From the NCBI GenBank assembly GCA_018817865.1, contig JAHITG010000442.1:1-7224 (forward strand): 7,224 nucleotides of DNA. Reading direction: 5' to 3'. Of this stretch, positions 1 through 5,340 are shown piece by piece; positions within the stretch are counted from its first letter, which is position 1; each line of letters begins with the position of its first letter. The position numbers and the translations under genes are program-made. The notes below the pieces were generated by a model that was not told the DNA's origin, made no database searches, and saw nothing but the letters and a program-made list of their open reading frames with translations. This DNA is from Spirochaetota bacterium. Its GTDB lineage: Bacteria; Spirochaetota; JAHITG01.

Positions 1-24
1 AGAAGGTTTACAGTATTTTTAATA

Positions 25-123
25 AGTGCACTTTTCAACTTTAAATAAGTAAAAACAGGTCTTAAAAGAGTGCACTTTTAAGCTTTAAATCTTTAAAAAA
101 GAGTGCACTTTTCAATTTTATCT
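25..123 (+). repeat. Three direct repeats with an AGTGCACTTTT core
   Basis: Three copies of AGTGCACTTTT start at 25, 69 and 102. Each is followed by a related T/A-rich tail (cAActTTaaaT-like), giving units of about 22 bases. AGTGCACT is a perfect palindrome. Copies 2 and 3 are also preceded by CTT(T)AAAA..G, so copy 2 is almost palindromic over about 22 bases. Start-to-start spacing is 44 and 33 bases. No coding frame is apparent in 1-142. Several similar sites near an end resemble the multiple terminal transposase-binding repeats of IS21-family elements, whose ends finish in CA; a TGACA lies at 123-127. That reading is an inference. Operator sites for the promoter at 143 are the alternative. 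Confidence 0.75.
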
Positions 124-142
124 GACAATCTTAAAAACCACC

Positions 143-170
143 TTGACAAATAGAATAAAAACAGTATACT
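143..170 (+). promoter_or_regulatory. Sigma70-type promoter for the DUF167 gene
   Basis: A consensus -35 TTGACA (143-148) is separated by 16 bases from TATACT (165-170). The ATG at 179 follows the -10 box after only 8 bases, so the transcript probably begins at or next to the start codon. Confidence 0.7.
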
Positions 171-178
171 TAATACCT

Positions 179-403
179 ATGATACTTCATATAAAAGTAG
201 TCCCGAATGCTAAAAAGGACCGGATAGGAGAGAAGACCGGAGACTATCTCAAAATTTTTATTTCTGCCCCTCCGGTTGATAATAAAGGGAACATACATCT
301 TATCAATTTTCTAAGCAAAAAATACAAAGCAAAGAAAAGCATGATCACGATCGTAAGAGGCGAAAGATCACATTATAAAACGGTCAAGATAGAAGGAATC
401 TAA
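179..403 (+). CDS. DUF167 (YggU family) protein
   Basis: A 74-residue protein of the DUF167/YggU family, small soluble proteins of unknown biochemical role. Family landmarks are in order: an N-terminal strand ending in VVPNAKKD (7-14), the APPVDNKGN segment (30-38; the family usually has APPVdGkAN) followed by a helix, and a C-terminal GERSHYK (61-67; the family usually has GxxSRxK, so the usual Arg is His here). Length fits a compact member. An in-frame TTG at 143 would lengthen the protein, but it is the first triplet of the -35 box, and homology starts at MILHIKVVPN, so ATG 179 is preferred. There is no Shine-Dalgarno sequence. The stop codon overlaps the stop of the convergent TPR gene. 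The family call is firm; the function is not known. Confidence 0.85.
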   Translation: MILHIKVVPNAKKDRIGEKTGDYLKIFISAPPVDNKGNIHLINFLSKKYKAKKSMITIVRGERSHYKTVKIEGI

Positions 404-1719
404 AAAGCATTAAAAGTATATGCGGTAATTCCGCTTCGTTTGGCAAAAGCCATGGCATCATCCCTGTAATAGGGAGCAATGACCACAACACTCCTCGTCT
501 TTTTCTGTTTTGCCTTGATAAAAAGGCTGTTTAAAAATTCAATGCTGATCGGCTGTGTCTTACGTGTCACATGAATATAGAAGAGGTTGAAAAGACTGAT
601 GCTCCTGCTGGAAACACAGAGGTAATCCAAACTCCTGTCATCTTCAAATATTTTTTTCTTTATATCAAAGTCCATCGCAGTGATCAAGCTCTCTACTCTT
701 TCAGTAAAAAGCAGCGGATCTAAAGAAAACAGGTCCCTTACTTTTTCATCCTTTGCAATGTTCCTGTAAAAACTGATCTTCTCTTTTACCGGCTGGAACA
801 CCGGAGCATACGAATCGATCTCGTTCCATATGTCCAAAGCTTTATCAATATTACCTATTGCCTCATAAGCACACCCCAGCATATAATCGAGGTTTGCAGT
901 AAAATTATTCTTTCTGCTGATCTTTTTTAAAAAGCTTTCCAGGACTTTTATAGTGGTTTCATAATCCTTTAAATGATAAAAACACTGCCCGATAAAACTG
1001 TCCAGTTCATCAGCATTCAGATACTCCGCTGAAATATTTTGAAAGTGCTTTAAAGCCAGGTTATACTTCCTGCTAAGGAAATAGATCTTCCCTAAAAGCA
1101 GGTCGATCTTGTAATTCTTATATCCTTTTTCCATGCTCTCTTTCAATTTCCTTTCAGCAGAAGGGAACCGTGAACTGTCAAAATCGATCAAAGCACTGAA
1201 GTAATCCAGCTCGCCGTCAGTCTTATCTGTTGTGTATGCAAATTTTAAAAGCACATTAGCCTGCTTGTAATTTTTATCCTCAATGACGATCCTTATAGAG
1301 TTTTTCAGACTGGAAATAGTCAGCTTGTTCTTCTTCTTTAAAAGATAGTATTGGACTAAAGCTTTATTGTAATCACCGATACTCTGATATAATATAGCCA
1401 GTGTTTCCCGAACCTTCACCTCATTGATCTGGTCTGTAAATTTACCATTATAGAGGATATCGTATAAATACATCTGGGCAAGGATAAACTGTTTTTTTTC
1501 CATATAGATCTGAGACATCAGCCAGTTTGCCTGAGGGTTTCCCCTGTCCAGCTTCAGGATCCGGGAGAGAAATTTTACAGCCTGGCTTTCGTCATTGTGA
1601 TGTAGAAATTTGATGGCAAGATTCAACTGCCTGGGAATCAATAAAAAAAGGATAAAATACCTCAGGTAGAGTATAAAGATCAGACTTATGAGGATTATTC
1701 CCATTAAAAAAAAATTCAT
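400..1719 (-). CDS. Membrane-anchored TPR protein with Mrr-like C-terminal region
   Basis: A 439-residue protein. One hydrophobic segment (about 5-29) ends in Pro-Arg and probably anchors it to the inner membrane. Then come about eight tetratricopeptide-like helix pairs (roughly 31-305), recognisable from patterns such as AxxxLYQSIGDYNKAL (107-121) and LGCAYEAIGNIDKAL (281-295). These predict a protein-protein interaction scaffold. The last 85 residues differ: DYLCVSSRS (365-373), an IHVTRK strand (382-387), then SVVVIAPYYRDDAMAFAKRSGI (410-431). The order and hydrophobic pattern recall Mrr-type restriction-endonuclease-fold domains (strand with QxK, then 'vvvT...F..dA..fA...gI'), but the expected acidic and QxK residues are not clear, so activity is doubtful. 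It is the second gene of an operon, 5 bases after the upstream stop and without an evident Shine-Dalgarno site, which suggests translational coupling. A start six codons later (MGIIL) is possible. TPR call strong; Mrr likeness tentative. Confidence 0.8.
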   Translation of the reverse strand: MNFFLMGIILISLIFILYLRYFILFLLIPRQLNLAIKFLHHNDESQAVKFLSRILKLDRGNPQANWLMSQIYMEKKQFILAQMYLYDILYNGKFTDQINEVKVRETLAILYQSIGDYNKALVQYYLLKKKNKLTISSLKNSIRIVIEDKNYKQANVLLKFAYTTDKTDGELDYFSALIDFDSSRFPSAERKLKESMEKGYKNYKIDLLLGKIYFLSRKYNLALKHFQNISAEYLNADELDSFIGQCFYHLKDYETTIKVLESFLKKISRKNNFTANLDYMLGCAYEAIGNIDKALDIWNEIDSYAPVFQPVKEKISFYRNIAKDEKVRDLFSLDPLLFTERVESLITAMDFDIKKKIFEDDRSLDYLCVSSRSISLFNLFYIHVTRKTQPISIEFLNSLFIKAKQKKTRSVVVIAPYYRDDAMAFAKRSGITAYTFNAF

Positions 1720-1724
1720 AATTT

Positions 1725-2696
1725 CTATTCTAACTCAATGATCTTAAAATCTTCTTCCATTCTTCTTACCAGTTCCATATTCTGTCTCAGGATAAGCAAA
1801 AATTCATCCATAAAATTCAGTTCATTCTCTTCAAAATAACTTTTTTTCAGATATACGCCCAGCATCTTAAATTCAAGTTTATACGGCTTATTCAGTATAT
1901 AGAATGCGTGCTGTTTCAGCAGACTGAAGAACCTCTCAGAAGTGGTCATGATCTCATCTTTGTCCCTTACCTCCAGGATCTTTATGTAAACATCTTTATC
2001 TTTGGAACGCCCCCAGTGTTCATAATTCCTGGAATTCTCTATCAATAAAAAATTGATCTGTTTGCGAAGGAAACTCTGATGCTGAATATTTTTGATCTTA
2101 TTAGTATTCTGGAAGTCAATTATAAGGAATCCGAGATTCATATTAAAGCGTTTGGTCTGATTGATCAGCTCATAAGCCCGGTTCAAAAATTCCTCATAAT
2201 CATAGATCTTATACACTTTATGCTGGTCCGTATAAGCATGACTGTAATAGTTAAAATAAATGTTAAGCAGAATAATATTGGTAAAAAAGTTGAATATCCT
2301 TCGGAAGGCAATGGCCCCTATCACCAGGAAGCAGAATATCAGAGTAGAATTCTGGATCAAGGACCGTTCCACTATCTGGATCCGGAAAATATAATAGAAC
2401 AATAAAAATATGATGCCTGAAAAAAGAAGGAATTCGATCATCTCTATTATCTTGTTGGAATATCGAGACTTGATGAACCTGTTGAAATCTTTGAATATCT
2501 TTCGTAGTTCTATGATCGCATAGATTATGAAGATCATGAGAACGAACAGAAGTAAAAGGCCGTTCTGAAGATTTATCTTTACAGCAAATATATTCTTATG
2601 ATAGAAGATACGGGAAACCAGAGAAAAGAGAAAATAGTAATAAAGAAAATTGATTAAACCCAGCAAGCCACCGGTTGAAGCGATTTTTTTCTTCAT
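1725..2696 (-). CDS. Four-TM membrane protein with degenerate GGDEF-like domain
   Basis: A 323-residue protein. Four or so hydrophobic helices lie at about 10-30, 45-64, 86-106 and 116-148. A charged cytoplasmic domain follows from about 160. That domain has the order expected of a diguanylate cyclase fold: helix with RFNMNLGF, then LIIDFQNTNKI (191-201; compare 'lliDiDnFKkiND'), then GRSKDKDVYI (229-238) where R-GGDEF-x-x-l would stand, then LEFKMLGVYL (274-283; compare 'vtvSiGva'). The GG(D/E)EF signature is absent, so cyclase activity is unlikely; a sensory or c-di-GMP-independent role is an inference. It is first in an operon with the TPR gene. A TTGACA/TAAGTT promoter ends 7 bases upstream and there is no Shine-Dalgarno site. 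The membrane topology is clear; the GGDEF kinship is by pattern only. Confidence 0.75.
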   Translation of the reverse strand: MKKKIASTGGLLGLINFLYYYFLFSLVSRIFYHKNIFAVKINLQNGLLLLFVLMIFIIYAIIELRKIFKDFNRFIKSRYSNKIIEMIEFLLFSGIIFLLFYYIFRIQIVERSLIQNSTLIFCFLVIGAIAFRRIFNFFTNIILLNIYFNYYSHAYTDQHKVYKIYDYEEFLNRAYELINQTKRFNMNLGFLIIDFQNTNKIKNIQHQSFLRKQINFLLIENSRNYEHWGRSKDKDVYIKILEVRDKDEIMTTSERFFSLLKQHAFYILNKPYKLEFKMLGVYLKKSYFEENELNFMDEFLLILRQNMELVRRMEEDFKIIELE

Positions 2697-2703
2697 CGGG
2701 TAT

Positions 2704-2731
2704 AACTTATTATTTCTATATTCATTGTCAA
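2704..2731 (-). promoter_or_regulatory. Promoter of the minus-strand membrane protein/TPR operon
   Basis: Read on the minus strand: TTGACA (2731-2726), 16-base spacer, TAAGTT (2709-2704), then 7 bases to the ATG at 2696. The -35 is perfect. The -10 is weak but keeps the key T, A and final T. Spacing and distance to the ATG match the promoters at 143, 2847 and 3656. Confidence 0.55.
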
Positions 2732-2748
2732 TAAATTTTTGAATAAAT

Positions 2749-2768
2749 GGGGTCAGACCTTGAGATGT
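2749..2768 (+). repeat. Single copy of the GGGGTCAGACC repeat
   Basis: Twenty bases that match the left arm of the adjacent palindrome (2778-2797) with two substitutions (G for A in caGacc and in gaGatg). It lies in the same orientation as that arm, 29 bases upstream of it start to start, and is probably a diverged copy of the same repeat unit. Confidence 0.75.
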
Positions 2769-2777
2769 TTAAACTCG

Positions 2778-2838
2778 GGGGTCAAACCTTGAAATGTGAA
2801 AATTGAGAAGCAATTTTCACATTTCAAGGTTTGACCCC
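2778..2838. repeat. Perfect inverted repeat, REP/RAYT-type GGGGTCAAACC hairpin
   Basis: The left arm (2778-2805) and right arm (2811-2838) are perfectly complementary over 28 bases, with a 5-base loop AGAAG (2806-2810). The outer ends read GGGGTCAAACC and GGTTTGACCCC. From memory, GGGGTCAGACC-type palindromes recur across many genomes and are linked to IS200-like REP-associated tyrosine transposases (RAYTs). No transposase is encoded here, so this would be a non-autonomous copy. It sits between two divergent promoters. It has no T-run on either side and is not a typical intrinsic terminator, although the RNA would fold strongly. Confidence 0.85.
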
Positions 2839-2846
2839 AAAACTAC

Positions 2847-2874
2847 TTGATTTATTGAAAAAATCGTATATACT
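2847..2874 (+). promoter_or_regulatory. Promoter of coaX
   Basis: TTGATT (2847-2852), 16-base spacer, TATACT (2869-2874), then 7 bases to ATG 2882. It lies just beyond the right arm of the palindrome, so transcription from it would not include the hairpin. It predicts a leaderless coaX transcript. Confidence 0.6.
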
Positions 2875-2881
2875 ATATCTC

Positions 2882-3631
2882 ATGTTACTGGGAATAGATA
2901 TTGGAAATACGCATATTGTGATCGGCTATTTTAAAGATGATAAGCTCCTGAAAAAATGGAGGGTATCTACGGATGAAAAAAAGACTGAAGATGAATATGC
3001 CGGCCTTATCACCAATTTCATTAAAACAAATAAAATTAAACAGAGCATCATCTCCAGCGTAGTTCCCAACTTGAACCGTACCTTTAAAAAGATGATACAA
3101 AAATATTATAATATCGAACCGATGATGGTGTCTCCTGATCTCAAACTCAACATCAATTTCAAGTATCCCCATCCTGAAGAGATTGGAGCAGACCGGATCG
3201 TGAACGCATGCGCTGCAGTAAAGATCTACGGACCGCCCCTTATCGTTATTGATTTTGGAACGGCTACGACCTTCTGTTTTATTGATAAAGAGAGCAGCTA
3301 TCAGGGAGGACTGATCCTGCCCGGGGTCCTGCTGATGATCCGTGCACTTCATCAGGGAACAGCCAAACTGCCTGAGGTTGAGATCAAGAAACCGGAACAG
3401 ATCATCGGGGCAAACACGGTTGAAAGCATCCAGGCAGGACTCTATTATCAGGCGGTCGGTTCGATCAATTATATTACAGATCTCCTCCTGAAAAACTATG
3501 ACAAGAAAAGCAAAATAATTATTACCGGCGGTTTGGCACCCATGTTCAAGGACCATATCATTCCTCATCCGGTAATAGACCAGGACCTGACTTTAAAAGG
3601 ACTCCATATTCTGCATAAAATGAATAAATAA
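2882..3631 (+). CDS. coaX: Type III pantothenate kinase
   Basis: Phosphorylates pantothenate to 4'-phosphopantothenate with ATP, the first step of coenzyme A synthesis, in the cytosol. The 249-residue length is normal for CoaX. Motifs of the acetate kinase/Hsp70/actin fold are complete: DIGNT (6-10, with the catalytic Asp6), SSVVP (58-62), the pantothenate-site GADR (102-105), DFGTATT (124-130) and the late TGG (215-217) and LTLKGL (236-241) segments. CoaX enzymes typically need a monovalent cation and resist pantothenate-analogue feedback. An in-frame TTG at 2831 would place the start inside the palindrome and before the promoter, so ATG 2882 (MLLGIDIGNT) is chosen. No Shine-Dalgarno site is visible. 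Transcribed alone or read through into the lipoprotein gene 58 bases later; no terminator is evident. Identity is secure. Confidence 0.97.
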   Translation: MLLGIDIGNTHIVIGYFKDDKLLKKWRVSTDEKKTEDEYAGLITNFIKTNKIKQSIISSVVPNLNRTFKKMIQKYYNIEPMMVSPDLKLNINFKYPHPEEIGADRIVNACAAVKIYGPPLIVIDFGTATTFCFIDKESSYQGGLILPGVLLMIRALHQGTAKLPEVEIKKPEQIIGANTVESIQAGLYYQAVGSINYITDLLLKNYDKKSKIIITGGLAPMFKDHIIPHPVIDQDLTLKGLHILHKMNK

Positions 3632-3655
3632 CTTTAAATTCATTCTATTTTAACC

Positions 3656-3683
3656 TTGACAAAAAAAATATTATTGATAATAT
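3656..3683 (+). promoter_or_regulatory. Promoter of the lipoprotein gene
   Basis: TTGACA (3656-3661), 16-base spacer, TAATAT (3678-3683), with ATG 3690 six bases further on. It resembles the promoter at 143: both read acCTTGACAAA at the -35 and CCTATGA at the start codon. Confidence 0.65.
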
Positions 3684-3689
3684 ATGCCT

Positions 3690-4391
3690 ATGAATTCAAT
3701 GAAATACTTTTTATCTCTGATGATCGTTCTGGTCCTTTATTCATGTGGTTCAAAACCCCAGATCATCCGCAAGATAATCCCGGTGGAAGAAAAAGGGATC
3801 AACATAGAAAAGCTGTCAGTATCTGCAAAAAAAGATGATGTTGAGATCACTTTACGGTACATGGATAAGATCGAGCTTCAGAAGATAGCAGAAGAGAACA
3901 ATCCTTATGTAGAGGGTGATACTCCTCTTTTAACACCATTCAGGATCACCATCAGAAATAACAGGAACGGCAAGATCAGCTTTGACCTTCAGAATGCAGT
4001 ACTTCTGGATGGACAGGGACACCAGTTCCAGGCATTGACCTATGAATCATTTAAGAACCTGTATCCTTCCACTGTATATCAACAGTATGAATATTCTTAT
4101 GTGTTTGAAAGGTATACAAAGCAATCCCATTTAACCGACGACTACTATAAAAGAGACAAAGCAGCTAAGACCCTCTTTAAAGGGGGAAAGATCTATCCTA
4201 AGGTAACGATCGAAGGAATTCTTCCTTTTGAACGGCTAAGCGGATATGTAAAGGATATAACACTTATTTTATCAGATATTATACTTTATGGCGAAGGAAC
4301 CGATACTGAAAAAGAAGACAATGATAAAATTTTAAAAAAAATAGAGTTTCAATTTAAATTTAACCAGAAAATAGTAAGATTAAAAGATTAA
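3690..4391 (+). CDS. Predicted lipoprotein of unknown function
   Basis: A 233-residue exported lipoprotein. It has a short basic N-terminus, a hydrophobic core and the lipobox LYSC with the lipidated Cys at 19, which predicts signal peptidase II processing. The mature part is charged and soluble, with a predicted beta-rich segment (FRITIRNNRNGKISFDLQNA, about 89-108) reminiscent of small beta-sandwich domains. I recognise no family. Three ATGs are in frame: 3684 falls directly after the -10 box, 3690 fits the predicted transcription start, and 3699 gives the tightest signal peptide (MKYFLSL). I chose 3690 by analogy with the leaderless starts nearby. tRNA-Pro begins 8 bases after the stop, so the two may share a transcript. 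The lipoprotein nature is well supported; function is unknown. Confidence 0.85.
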   Translation: MNSMKYFLSLMIVLVLYSCGSKPQIIRKIIPVEEKGINIEKLSVSAKKDDVEITLRYMDKIELQKIAEENNPYVEGDTPLLTPFRITIRNNRNGKISFDLQNAVLLDGQGHQFQALTYESFKNLYPSTVYQQYEYSYVFERYTKQSHLTDDYYKRDKAAKTLFKGGKIYPKVTIEGILPFERLSGYVKDITLILSDIILYGEGTDTEKEDNDKILKKIEFQFKFNQKIVRLKD

Positions 4392-4399
4392 CACAATTT

Positions 4400-4473
4400 C
4401 GGGATGTAGCGCAGTTGGCTAGCGCGCAGCGTTCGGGACGCTGAGGCCGCGGGTTCAAGTCCCGCCATCCCGA
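4400..4473 (+). tRNA. tRNA-Pro(CGG)
   Basis: A complete cloverleaf: acceptor CGGGATG (4400-4406) pairs with CATCCCG (4466-4472), D stem GCGC/GCGC (4409-4412, 4422-4425), anticodon stem CAGCG/CGCTG around loop TTCGGGA (4432-4438), 5-base variable loop, T stem GCGGG/CCCGC with loop TTCAAGT. The anticodon CGG (4434-4436) reads proline CCG. The discriminator is A4473. The 3' CCA is not encoded (CAT follows), so it must be added after transcription. No separate promoter stands out; it follows the lipoprotein gene by 8 bases. A T-rich tract from 4476 could aid termination. Confidence 0.96.
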
Positions 4474-4478
4474 CATTT

Positions 4479-4787
4479 TTATTTTGTGAAGGTTATTATC
4501 TCATTGGTGTTCCGTGAAAGTACACGGGTAAGGAGTCTTTTTACTTCACTTCGGGAAATAAACGGACGCCCGTTCACGGAGGAACCCAGCCGGGTTTTCA
4601 TCTCATCCCGATCAACAATGATACGATCTTTATCATTTATCTCTTCATCTTCCCCGCATAATGCAGCTACCCAGTTATTATCAAATTTTGGATCGGGATA
4701 AACATGAAGCAGATAGACCTTATGTCCTTTTGAATACGGGTTTTCAAATTTATCTCCGGAACAATATTGTTCTTGGGACAATATCAT
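4479..4787 (-). CDS. Small soluble protein of unknown function
   Basis: A 102-residue protein that I cannot assign to a family. It is mostly charged, has no signal peptide or membrane segment, and contains two cysteines (9 and 44). A beta-like segment KVYLLHVYPDP (23-33) with NNWVAALCGEDEE (37-49) precedes a basic C-terminal helix (about 78-92, EVKRLLTRVL). The frame opens further upstream to 4886, but ATG 4787 is chosen because AAAGGAG lies 7 bases before it and a TTGAAA/TATATT promoter fits this start; the longer version would run through that promoter. It is convergent with tRNA-Pro, ending 5 bases from the tRNA 3' end. Real expression is likely given the strong signals; function is not predicted. 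Confidence 0.75.
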   Translation of the reverse strand: MILSQEQYCSGDKFENPYSKGHKVYLLHVYPDPKFDNNWVAALCGEDEEINDKDRIIVDRDEMKTRLGSSVNGRPFISRSEVKRLLTRVLSRNTNEIITFTK

Positions 4788-4794
4788 GGTTGAT

Positions 4795-4841
4795 CTCCTT
4801 TTATAATAGAATAATATAGAACATTTCAATTTAAATTTCAA
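4795..4841 (-). promoter_or_regulatory. Promoter and ribosome-binding site of the 102-residue protein
   Basis: On the minus strand: -35 TTGAAA (4841-4836), 17-base spacer, -10 TATATT (4818-4813), then Shine-Dalgarno AAAGGAG (4801-4795), 7 bases before ATG 4787. Unlike most starts in this window, this gene has a conventional leader. Confidence 0.7.
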
Positions 4842-4858
4842 GTATAAAATGAAATTAA

Positions 4859-4886
4859 TTGACATATTATTTGATTCGCATATCAT
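4859..4886 (+). promoter_or_regulatory. Candidate promoter upstream of the acylphosphatase cluster
   Basis: TTGACA (4859-4864), 16-base spacer, TATCAT (4881-4886). It is back to back with the minus-strand promoter at 4813-4841. Transcription from here would start near 4892 and give either a leaderless 22-codon frame or a leader of about 165 bases for the acylphosphatase gene. The rest of the 269-base gap (4788-5056) holds a 7-bp inverted pair CGGAAGC/GCTTCCG (4899-4905, 4950-4956) and nothing else that I can name. Confidence 0.5.
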
Positions 4887-4891
4887 AAGAA

Positions 4892-4960
4892 ATGCATACG
4901 GAAGCTAAAATGAGAATAGTAAAATTTAAAAATCAATTTTCACAGCCCTGCTTCCGATAA
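4892..4960 (+). CDS. Possible 22-codon leader peptide or chance frame
   Basis: ATG 4892 lies 5 bases after the candidate -10 box at 4881-4886 and opens a frame of 22 codons ending at TAA 4958-4960. The arrangement mimics the leaderless genes nearby. The peptide (MHTEAKMRIVKFKN...) has no recognisable feature and no run of one amino acid typical of attenuators. The two halves of the CGGAAGC/GCTTCCG inverted pair fall inside it. Short frames like this arise by chance, so support is weak. Confidence 0.2.
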   Translation: MHTEAKMRIVKFKNQFSQPCFR

Positions 4961-5056
4961 TTATAATATACGGGATAATTGCAGGAACAATGTGCTCAAT
5001 ACATTAATATTTTTAATTGACGATGAATAAGAACCGCAACTAAAGAATAATTCAAT

Positions 5057-5338
5057 ATGCAGGTCAAAGCTTTACATTTATTAGTATCAGGCCGGGTACA
5101 GGGAGTCGGATTTCGTTTCTTTGTTCAAAGACTGGGAGAATCGATGGGAATTACGGGGTATGTTAAAAACCTTTACAATTCAGATGTAGAGGTGTATGCG
5201 GAAGGCGGACAGAGCACCCTTTATCAATTCCTGGATAAGATCAAATCCGGCCCTCCGTTAAGCCGGGTACTGAATGTTGAAGTACAGTGGATGGAGATCT
5301 CTGAAAAAAAATATAAGGATTTTAGAATCGGCTATTAA
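5057..5338 (+). CDS. acyP: Acylphosphatase
   Basis: Hydrolyses the carboxyl-phosphate bond of acyl phosphates such as acetyl phosphate or 1,3-bisphosphoglycerate, in the cytosol. The 93 residues match the family size. The signature GRVQGVGFR (12-20) forms the phosphate-binding loop with catalytic Arg20, and GYVKNL (34-39) supplies catalytic Asn38; the 18-residue spacing between them is canonical. The C-terminus (FRIGY) is the usual edge strand. No Shine-Dalgarno site precedes ATG 5057. A TTGACG (5017-5022) followed 18 bases later by TAAAGA (5041-5046) is a weak local promoter candidate; the stronger one is at 4859. It is first gene of a cluster, with the next start 2 bases after its stop. Confidence 0.96.
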   Translation: MQVKALHLLVSGRVQGVGFRFFVQRLGESMGITGYVKNLYNSDVEVYAEGGQSTLYQFLDKIKSGPPLSRVLNVEVQWMEISEKKYKDFRIGY

Positions 5339-5340
5339 TT

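Noticed and set aside
25..123. The repeats as a CRISPR array
   Set aside because: Repeats are too short and variable after the first 11 bases, spacing is unequal (44 and 33), the intervening DNA is simple A/T-rich sequence, and no cas gene is nearby.
143..178. Upstream TTG start for the DUF167 protein
   Set aside because: The TTG is part of the -35 box, and family homology begins at ATG 179.
2079..2405. A plus-strand 108-codon frame
   Set aside because: It lies wholly antisense to the membrane protein gene, has no ribosome-binding site and no domain; it is a shadow frame.
2831..2881. Extended N-terminus of CoaX starting at TTG 2831
   Set aside because: It would start in the palindrome and read through the promoter; CoaX proteins begin just before the DIGNT motif.
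2885..3568. A long minus-strand frame of 227 codons opposite coaX
   Set aside because: coaX is unambiguous in the other strand; the antisense protein is rich in Cys, His and Arg without motif, as expected for a shadow.
4486..4701. Plus-strand 71-codon frame opposite the small unknown gene
   Set aside because: The minus-strand frame has a promoter and a strong Shine-Dalgarno site; this one has neither.
4347..4838. Shared 15-mer TTTCAATTTAAATTT at 4347 and 4824 as a direct repeat flanking the tRNA (att-like)
   Set aside because: The sequence is simple A/T, one copy is inside the lipoprotein coding region and the other in a promoter spacer, and no integrase is present.
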